From the NCBI RefSeq assembly GCF_000321225.1, contig NW_004450479.1:1348164-1412163 (forward strand): a DNA stretch of 64,000 bases. Direction: 5' to 3'. Of this stretch, positions 56,832-64,000 are shown one piece after another. Within the stretch, counting starts at the first letter, position 1. Each line of letters begins with the position of its first letter. Below the pieces are notes generated by a model. It did not search any database. It was not told the origin of the DNA and saw only the letters and a list, made by a program, of their open reading frames with translations. The DNA is from Odobenus rosmarus divergens. Taxonomy: Eukaryota; Chordata; Mammalia; Carnivora; Odobenidae. The position numbers and the translations under genes were made by a program.

Positions 56832-59800
56832 GTGAGCCCCGGGCGGGGAGGGGTCGGGCCCCTGGAGCCCCCGGGGGGGGGGCGGGAAGACGGGGGACAG
56901 ACCACCCCGGTCGAGGGGTCGGGGCGAGGAGACTTGAGGGGGGTTCTGGTTCTTCGGGAGGAGCTTGTTTAAAGACTGGCTGCTGTGCTCTGCCTGCTCT
57001 CCGCCCTTCACGCGGCTGGCCTGACGCTGCCTTGTCCCCGATGTCCAGGCTGTGTACAGGTTCCCTGGCCAGGTGTGGCACCTGGAGCTCTGGGCCCTCC
57101 GCAGGCTGCTCTACGTCCTGTGCGCCCAGAAAGGCATCTACTGCTTGTCGTTGGACCAGGCGAGCAGGTGATGGGGACAGTGGGCAGCACGCGTGGGGGA
57201 GGCTGACTCGGCCTCAGGGGCACTCCTCATTGGCCCTGGCCACCCCACCCTGTCTCCTCAAACACTGCCCGTGTGACCTATACGCGTGGCGTGGCCTTGA
57301 TCAGGTTCACAGTGAGCACGCACCAGCCCTCACCTGGAGGGCTGGTGGGCTCAGGGCCCAGCTCTGAAGTCTGGGGTGCCCCCAGCATCTGCAGCAGGCT
57401 CCTGCCCAAGGGGAATCCTTAGTAAATGGGCTCAGGCTGCAGAGTGTGCAGCCTGAGGCAGGATCCTGTCCCCTCTGGCATGGCACACCTTTTAGGCGGG
57501 TATCTGCAGTTAGCCGTCACAGACAAAGCACCCTGAACCCTGAGGCAGCCGAGGGGGCCGATATTGAGGAGCTAGGCCCCTCCCATGCTCCAGTGCAGAG
57601 GCTAGACACGGGCCCGTGCTCCTTACTGGCTCAGCACTTAAGAAGGTAGGGGATGTGATTCACAGGCTAGACTCGGGGGGTGTTACGGTTCTGCACCGAT
57701 GAGGGTTTTCCTCCCGAACCCGTTTCTGGAAGCCTGGATACATCCTGTTGTGTGGGTGTCCCGGGGTGACTGGTGCTGATGACAGCAGTCTGCGGGCTGA
57801 TGAGAGGTCATGTGACAGGCCATCTGCTCCCGGGTGGGCCTTCCCCACACTGCTGAGGGGCAGTAATGGGCACCGAGGCCACTCCCTGGGAAGACCCCAG
57901 GCCCAGTGTGCTCAGTGGCGCATCGCTGGGAAGAGAGCTTATGCACGTTCTGACCCACTGTTCCCTGGTTCTTGAAGGTCTGTGAACCAAGGTGATGGGG
58001 ATGACAGAGGCGGCGAGGACGGCGAGCCCCCTTGCGCTGCGGTCCCCGTGCACCCAGATGCCTGCCTCCTCCCGGATGACACTCTGTGCACTTTCACTGT
58101 GGTCGATGACATGCTTGTCACCCTGGCACGGGGCCCTGCCCGGTGGAAGTTACAGCTGTCTGACTGCCCCTGTCCAGGGGAGGACGCCAGACCCAGAGGC
58201 CAAATTGGCGAGGTGGAGTTGTCCACCTCCAGCCCCCTGGCTGGGGCCCCCGGGGAGCCCGCAGCCCCCCACGTTCTCCCAGTGCTGTGCTGCGTGTCTC
58301 CTCCGGGCAGTAGTGCTCTGCAGGGCCATACACGGGGCTCCAGGGGCTGCTTGCTGGAACAGGCCCTCTTTGGGCTACTCTTTGGAGTTGATGCCTCCCT
58401 TCTAGAATCACCAGTGATCCTCTGTGGTCTCCCCGATGGCCAGCTCTGCTGTGTGGTCTTGAAGACCCTGGTCACCTCAAGGTTGTCCCCAGGAGACCCG
58501 AAGGCCCTTGTCAAGATCCTTCATCACCTGGAGGAACCCGTCGTTTTCATTGGGGCCTTGAAGACAGAGTCATTGGCCGAGGACGCGGAGGACGCACACC
58601 CTGACTGCCTAGTGGCACTTGGTCACGGCGGCCGGATCCTGGCCATCAAGGCCAGCTGGGACGAGGCGGGGACTCTGGTGCCAGAGCTGCGGGAGTACCA
58701 GCTGCCGGGGCCTGTGCTCTGTGCGGCCTGTGGCGGGGGTGGCCGTGTGTACCATAGCACCCCCTCGGAGCTCTGTGTCGCGGACCTGGCTCGGGGACGG
58801 GCCTCCGACGGGGGCCCGGGAGGCCTGCCGTCTCTGCTGTGTCCAGCCGGTTTAGGCATCTGCAGCGTCGTCACCCTCTCTGTGTCCTGCGAGGTGCCCG
58901 AAGGTACAAGCTGCCATTCAAACCTGAGATGCCACAGCGTGTCGTGGTAGGGGGTGGAACTTTCTGTGTGGCTGTCTTCTGCGCTGTGAACTGGCGCATC
59001 TTCGTCTCCCTGCTGTGTTCCCGTCTTTTGCAAACCTGACGGGCAGGCTCCTCCCCAGCTGCTGTAGGCTGGCACTTGTCTTGGGGTCCGGGGGTGCCTG
59101 ATGGTGTGTGTCCCATGTGGGTAGGGGCGGGGGCTGCCCCTGGGCCGCACAGGGCAAGGGCATCTCTCCAAGACAGGTCTTCTGTGGTGGGGAGTCCCGG
59201 GAGACTCAGGTGGGTTCCGGCCAAGCCCTGGCGTGTTTCTGAAGGCTAGGAAACGCTTTCCCTGCTTCCCATGCGGCCTGCACCCTGGGCCCCTCTGCGC
59301 CGGAGCTTCGCGCTGGATGTGGCTTCCCCGGACGGCACCGGGGAAGGTGGTAGCTGTGTTTGCCCGGCACTGTGGGGCGAGGACAGAGCCACCCTACCCC
59401 GGCGCCGTTCTCGAGGAGACAGCCCACGGGGCGGTACTCATTGTGGAGGAAGCACTCCAAGGGGACAAGGCCAGTGTCTGTGCCGCAGGGAAGGACGGCC
59501 GCAAGTACGGCTGTGCCAGGCTGCGGCCCCGCCTGTGCATGCTCCGTGCCTCGCTCTTCCGGCTGCCCCACCTCGGCCCGGGGCTTGGGGCCTCAGTGGC
59601 AGTGGGCGTGGGAGACAAGCAGACAGTTGCAGGAGGTGGAGCCCCGGGGGGGGGAAGGGGACGGAAGATACTAGAGAGCCCCCAGGCTTCTGGAAAGCCC
59701 TGGTGAGCGTGGAGCTCTTCCCTGCAGACCACAGGGGCCCGTTGAAGGTCCAGCTGCACCTGGCTGATTCAGGGGCCCACGTGGGTCCTTGCTTGGCCTC

Positions 59801-62715
59801 GTTTAGACCCCTTCCCCACATGGCTTTAAGCTGCTCTGTGTGCCAGCATTCTCCCCCAGGGAGGGCCCTTCAGAACGTGTGATGAGATGGACGCGGGCAG
59901 GGACTCTGCCCGGGCCCTGGTGCGCTTCCGGGGCTCCACAGCTCCGTCTCCGGGACCCGCTCTTTCTCACGTGGGTGCGGGCCTGCAGACGATCTCTGTC
60001 CTGTGCCTCCAGTGGCTTGCCCCTCCCCACCCATTGACCTGGCCCCACGGGTGTGCATCTTCAGGTGGTGCCAGGCTCCTGGCCCTGTCCGCCAGGGGCC
60101 GCCTGATGACCTGCAGCCTGGACCTGAGCTCTGAGATGCCGTGCCCCACCAGAGCCCCTGTGGCCGATACTGGCCAAAAGATTAAGGAATTGCTTTCTGG
60201 AATCGGCACCGTCTCTGAGAGGTGAGCAGCCGGGCTGCCGGTGGTTCGGGCAGAGGCCAGTGCTGTGTCTGCGGGGGCGGCGTCTTGGGTGGTGGCATCG
60301 GCCCAGGCTTCTGACCCCAGGGACAGTGCCAGATGCCATGTTGCATGACAGAAGGTGAAAGGGACGTCCCCTGTTTCCTAGACCCCACCCACACCTTTCC
60401 CTGCTAGCGGGCAGGGACCCTGCCCGTGCTGGCTCCTCGGCCCTCCCCCAGGGCACCCCCTCCTCAGAGGCTTCTGCCTTCCCGTCTCGGCAAAGGCCCC
60501 AGCAGCCTTTTCCTCTGACCTGTTCAGAGAAACGGGGCTCCCCTCAGTCCTCACCTGCTCTTCTGTGCGGCATGGAGTGACAGTCTGTAGGCCCTGGCGC
60601 CCTGTGGTTCAGGGCCGTTTCCGAAGTGCCTGCTGTCCTCTGGGCCGTCACGTGCGGCCGTGGCGGAGCAAAGGGGCCCACTCGGAACATGGCTGGGAAG
60701 GCGCAGCTGCCCCTGGGCCCACGAGGCCCTGACGAGGTTGGCGGAGGCCAGGAGCCCGGCGAGCGAGGCCAGGCCTGCTGAGCGTGGGCTGTGTCAGCTC
60801 CATCCTCTGCCCGCCGTGGTCCTGCTGCCTGAGAGCAGGGGTTGGGTCAGACGGCTGGGGGCCCCTTCAGAAGGGCTGTGGCATGGGGTGGGACCGGAGC
60901 GCTGCTCCCCGAGGCAGCGGCTTGCCCCTCACGGGGTGTGTGTCAAGGAGCGAGGTTCTGGTGTCTTCCTGTCCTGGGAGGAGGGGACGAGGGGCCCACC
61001 ACCACGCCTCCTTCCCCTCCCTCGGGTGCCACGTTTGCTCTTTCCAGAGTGTCTTCTCTGAAGAAGGCAGTTGACCAGCGGAACAAGGCCCTGACCTGTC
61101 TCAACGAAGCTATGAACGTGAGCTGCGTCCTGCTGGCCAGCCGGGAGGGCCCCAGGCCCATCTCATGCACCACTACCACCGCCTGGAGCCGCCTGCAGCC
61201 GCAGGACGTGCTGACGGCCACCTGCCGGCTGGAGAACAACAGTGGCCTCAGTCTGGACCGGGGCTGGGCCTTGTGTGTGCAGGTGTTGACCAGCACCCCC
61301 ACCTCAGACACAGACGTGGCTGGCTCGGCCACCACCTACACCATCCCCGTGGACCGGCTGGGCCCTGGCGATCGGCGGGAGGTGACGTTGCCCCTGGGCC
61401 CTGGGGAGGATGGTGCCCTGGACCTGCCCCTGACCGTGTCCTGTGCACTCCACTACAGCCTCAGGGAGGTTGTGGGCGGGGCCCTTGCTCCCTCCGAGTC
61501 TTTCAAGGACCCCTTTTTGGATGAGTGCCCCCCCGATGTCTTGCCTGAGCAGGATGGCATCTGCCTGCCCCTGAGCAAGCACACTGTGGACATGCTGCAA
61601 TGTCTGCGCTTTCCTGGCCTGGCCACACCCCACACGCAGGCCTCTGGGCTGCTTGGCCCTGTGAGCGACTCTGTGGACACCTTCTTGGGATCTCTTGGGC
61701 CACGCAGCGAGCCAGCGGGACCCGCTTCCCTGCGGGCCAAGTTCCTGCCCCCATCGGTGGCCACGATCAAGGTGTCCGCAGAGCTTCTGAGGGCCACCTT
61801 GGGGGACAGTCACACAGGTTGGTAATGTTGGCTGGCTTCACTGTGGCCTCAGGGCCGGGGGACACGGGGCTCCTCCCTCTTCCAGGCCCCGCCCAAGCTC
61901 ACCGCGGCACCCGTCCAGCAGGCATGTCCCTGGGCTGCGCCACCCTGCAGTGGCTCCTTGCTGAGAACACGGCCCTGGATGTCGTGCGGTCCCGACGGCT
62001 GTCCTCGGTCCAGGGAGTGGCCCCAGATGGCACTGACCTGCACCTTACCATCCGAGAGGCAAGCGGGGGTCAGCCCTCCGGGGAGAGGCTTCTCCGAGTG
62101 GCATCCTGGAGCCAGCTGTGTCTCTGGGCTGCTTGAGAGGAATCGGGTCGTCGGTCCCCACCTTCCAGAGGTTTTTGATGTGCGCCGTCTGAGGCCCGGC
62201 TGTGCTGGAACAGCCTTTGCAGGGCTGTGGGGTCTTGATGGGGACCGGCCTGTCCTTCATGTGTGGGCCTCCACCCCGTGCATAGCTGGCATTTGTGGTC
62301 CCAGTGTGGGCCGTAGGGGTCCAGGCGCAGGCTGTCCACAGTGGGGTGGGCAAAGGGTCACTTGGCCATAGAGCGAGTGCCGTGGGTCTAGGTTCCAAGG
62401 GAACAGGACTCCTCCTGGACACACGTTCCCAACGAGCCACTGTTGATTGGCTGGCTGGTTTTTCTGTTACAAGTTAACGTGGGGTGGGGAGACTCAGGCC
62501 TGGGAGTAGGGGGCCCCAGGGCCTCTTGAGGCAGGTGGAGCTGCTGTTGGGGTGGGGCAGGGCCATGCATGGTCGGTGAGACTTGTCCTGTGTTGCAGGT
62601 GGCTGTGACCCACCTGTGCACAGCAGGGCCCATGCAGACCGTGGAGATTCAGGTGGAGAGCTCCTCTCTGGCCAGCCTGTGCAGTGCACACCATGCGGTC
62701 ATCGGGCGTCTGCAG
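56667..62715 (+). CDS. FAAP100: FAAP100, Fanconi anaemia core complex associated protein 100 (3' incomplete)
   Basis: FAAP100 forms the FANCB-FANCL-FAAP100 catalytic module of the nuclear Fanconi anaemia core complex, which monoubiquitinates FANCD2-FANCI at DNA interstrand crosslinks. Seen here: seven exons with matching phases join to 797 codons from M-A-G-L-Q-P-R-V-E-Y-L to V-I-G-R-L-Q. The N-terminal two thirds (about 1-440) is the beta-propeller-like part, followed by a predicted coiled coil (about 457-480, L-K-K-A-V-D-Q-R-N-K-A-L) and the C-terminal beta-rich region. The final exon or exons, about 70 residues by comparison with human, are not in the window and must lie after 64,000. The start ATG has A at -3 and G at +4. 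The assignment rests on recognition of conserved runs such as L-P-G-P-V-L-C-A-A-C-G-G-G-G-R-V-Y-H-S and G-Q-K-I-K-E-L-L-S-G-I-G. Confidence 0.95.
57049..57167 (+). CDS. FAAP100: FAAP100 exon 2
   Basis: Acceptor gatgtccag, donor gtgatg. Encodes A-V-Y-R-F-P-G-Q-V-W-H-L-E-L through L-S-L-D-Q-A-S (residues 56-94) plus two bases of Arg95. First blades of the propeller-like domain. Confidence 0.93.
57978..58903 (+). CDS. FAAP100: FAAP100 exon 3 (large central exon)
   Basis: 926 nt between cttgaag and gtacaa. After completing Arg95 it runs through an acidic low-complexity patch (D-G-D-D-R-G-G-E-D-G-E), then V-P-V-H-P-D-A-C-L-L-P-D-D, L-F-G-L-L-F-G-V-D-A and L-V-K-I-L-H-H-L-E-E-P-V to C-S-V-V-T-L-S-V-S (residues 96-403) plus one base of Gly404. 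It holds most of the propeller-like domain. Confidence 0.93.
60065..60221 (+). CDS. FAAP100: FAAP100 exon 4
   Basis: Acceptor tgcatcttcag, donor gtgagc. Encodes G-A-R-L-L-A-L-S-A-R-G-R-L-M-T-C-S-L-D-L through L-S-G-I-G-T-V-S-E (to residue 455) plus two bases of Arg456. Confidence 0.93.
61048..61817 (+). CDS. FAAP100: FAAP100 exon 5
   Basis: 770 nt after ctctttccag. Starts V-S-S-L-K-K-A-V-D-Q-R-N-K (predicted coiled coil) and runs through Y-T-I-P-V-D-R-L-G-P-G-D, V-S-C-A-L-H-Y-S-L-R-E-V and L-Q-C-L-R-F-P-G-L-A to G-D-S-H-T (residues 457-712) plus one base of Gly713. The donor gttggt is weak but keeps the frame; the next GT (61,822) would not. Confidence 0.9.
61922..62058 (+). CDS. FAAP100: FAAP100 exon 6 (NAGNAG acceptor, GC donor)
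   Basis: Begins after the second AG of a CAGCAG tandem acceptor, giving H-T-G-M-S-L-G-C-A-T-L-Q-W, the same length as human. Ends at I-R-E before GCAAGC, a GC-type 5' splice site. The next GT would add 10 nt and shift the frame. Covers residues 713-758. Confidence 0.88.
62599..62715 (+). CDS. FAAP100: FAAP100 exon 7 (last in window)
   Basis: Thirty-nine codons in phase 0 between gtgttgcag and gtatgt. Encodes V-A-V-T-H-L-C through A-H-H-A-V-I-G-R-L-Q (residues 759-797). The next exon is not found before 64,000. Confidence 0.92.
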
Positions 62716-64000
62716 GTATGTGGGCCTGCTTGGGAAGGGGGGGCAGTGGTGGGAACATGGGACTGTGGGCGACGGGGGCTGCCTGCATGGGGGTCGGAGG
62801 ACCATCCCTCCTGTGCTCCCACGTGCTGTGCAGGGGAGCTGTGGGCGCCCAGGAGGCGAGCGGGGGAGCTTTGCTGATTACCCTTCAGTAGCAGACACTG
62901 CCCCCCCCCGGTGTGCTGGCAGCCCCCGCTGGGCTCCCGTAAGGCCCCTGGCCGCTAGATTAAAGGAGGACAGTGCGCGTGTTCCTGCAGCGGTCAGCTG
63001 CACGTCCCCACACTTACCTGGGCAAGGAACCCCATGTGCGGAGAGGCCATGCGCTGGGGCCTGCACGCCTCCCGTGCGCTAGGCGTGGGTCCCGGGCCGA
63101 GGGGCCTGCACTCTGAGCCTCCACATCTTTGCCAAGAAAGCAAGAGTGGCAGCATCCTCTCAACGGTGCTGGGGGCCGCGTTGCTGCTGCTCAGGCGTAG
63201 GAGGCAGCGGCTACACCGCCGTCTGGGGGCTGTAACTCCTGGGTCTGAGAGGGTCCCCCTGTTCCAGATGAAGTCTGTCACCTGGTGTCCTTGGCCGGGC
63301 AGAGCCCAGGCCCCAGGGCTGGCTGGCCCATCTCCTCCCGCCTCTTCTGACTGTGGCCCTGGTGGCCACAGAGGACTCTGCAGTGGCAGCACTCAGCCTC
63401 ACCTGTGAACTTGCCAATGCACATTCCCAGGCCCCATCCAGACCCTGAGAATCGGAGAATCTGCAGGCTAGGTTTTTAGGCTTTGACGAGGACCTGAGTG
63501 CTGCTGGTTTAGACCCACCGGTGCACCCAGGCAGGTGGATGCCACTCAGGAGCCTGTGGCCACCGCAGCCACCCCGTGTGGCGCCATGATGGGCCCAATG
63601 CGGCACACGTAGCTCAGGAATGTAGTTCCAAGTGCCTCGAGCTGTTGGAGGAGGCTCTGCCCAACAGGGACACCCAGGCTGTCTCCAGACCCTGCCGAGC
63701 ATGAGCATGGTGGTCAGGAGGTGCGTGGTCAGTGTGATGCTGGGGGAAGGAGTGTGTTGACTGGACCCCCGGCAGGAGGGGCAGGTTAGTGGCCTGGTGT
63801 TGCCATGACAGCCACAGACGGGGCACAAACAGCAGGAATTCAGTGCTGGAGGCCAAGGCCACTCTCCACGTCACGCAAATGGCTTCGCCCCATGTTTGCA
63901 CGTAACTGTCCCCTGTGTCCTGATCGCTTGTTATTAGACTCGGCCCCTCCCGCGCCCCACATGAGCTCGCCCTACCTCGTTCATTTGCAGAGACCTCATG

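Larger units (their letters stand above)
56000..56900 (+). promoter_or_regulatory. FAAP100: CpG-island promoter of FAAP100
   Basis: Dense CpG, very high GC and several GC boxes (ccccgccccc near 56,488 and 56,527; cgcccccgcccgcg near 56,587), no TATA box, ending in the first coding exon. This is the usual design of a housekeeping DNA-repair gene. The transcription start probably lies between 56,540 and 56,660 (inference). No ATG occurs in about 300 bases before the start codon, so no upstream reading frame is expected. Confidence 0.85.
56832..64000 (+). other. FAAP100: FAAP100 introns 1-7
   Basis: Introns are short and GC-rich: 56,832-57,048; 57,168-57,977; 58,904-60,064; 60,222-61,047; 61,818-61,921 (104 nt); 62,059-62,598; and 62,716 to the window end. 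No SINE, L1 or RNA gene is seen in any of them. The CpG-rich 59.2-59.7 kb part of intron 3 has a long open frame without recognisable similarity. Confidence 0.7.

Noticed and set aside
59233..59706. 158-codon open frame in FAAP100 intron 3
   Set aside because: CpG-rich but no similarity to FAAP100 or another family I know, and exons 3 and 4 join perfectly without it.
60842..61047. Upstream part of the long frame over FAAP100 exon 5
   Set aside because: The acceptor ctctttccag ends at 61,047 and phase matches exon 4; the earlier part is intron.
62716..64000. Search for the last FAAP100 exon
   Set aside because: No sequence encoding the conserved C-terminal coiled region was found on the plus strand; it must lie beyond 64,000. 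FSCN2, the next gene in human, is also not visible.

Overview
This is ordinary nuclear DNA from a mammal, most likely an arctoid carnivore (the bear, seal and mustelid side of Carnivora). The main evidence is about 40 copies of the carnivore tRNA-Lys-derived SINE (CanSINE) with the head 'GGCGCCTGGGTGGCTCAG', a CT-rich middle and an AAATAAATAAAATCTT tail. The 'tcgttaagcgtctgcc' head variant fits arctoids better than cats or dogs. The species itself cannot be fixed from the window. There is no operon, phage, CRISPR array or other prokaryotic feature.

Two protein genes lie head-to-tail on the plus strand. Positions 1 to about 54,245 hold most of NPLOC4 (NPL4 homologue, the ubiquitin-binding adaptor of the p97/VCP-UFD1-NPL4 segregase). 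Fifteen coding exons are visible, from 5,697-5,809 to 51,905-52,062. They join in one open frame of 576 residues plus stop. With the 32 N-terminal residues known from human this gives 608 residues, the human length. The first two exons lie upstream of the window. The 3' UTR runs about 2.2 kb and has two good poly(A) signals. After about 2.4 kb of intergenic DNA a CpG-island promoter (about 56,000-56,900) starts FAAP100, a core subunit of the Fanconi anaemia E3 ligase. Seven coding exons (56,667-62,715, 797 residues) are present, and the C-terminal part, about 70 residues by comparison with human, lies beyond position 64,000. The gene order matches human 17q25.3 (NPLOC4 then FAAP100).

Region by region: 1-48 kb is intron-rich and crowded with CanSINEs and old L1, L2, MIR and MER5 pieces. 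About 31 of 40 SINEs, and nearly all old L1, are antisense to NPLOC4. The largest intron (27,846-43,894) carries a 5'-truncated L1 with a target-site duplication and, at its 3' end, a SINE-free AT-rich stretch with clustered CArG, ETS, AP-1, FOX and TAAT-core motifs that looks like an intronic enhancer. From 48,026 to 64,000 I see no SINE.

I found no new multi-gene system. The observations most worth a second look are the GC-AG intron and NAGNAG acceptor in FAAP100, a 10-bp perfect inverted repeat in the FAAP100 promoter, an intronic CpG island in NPLOC4, the CArG/AP-1 cluster, a SINE split by a MER5-like segment, two cases of repeated SINE insertion into the same target, and a G-rich 11-bp tandem repeat just after a 5' splice site.
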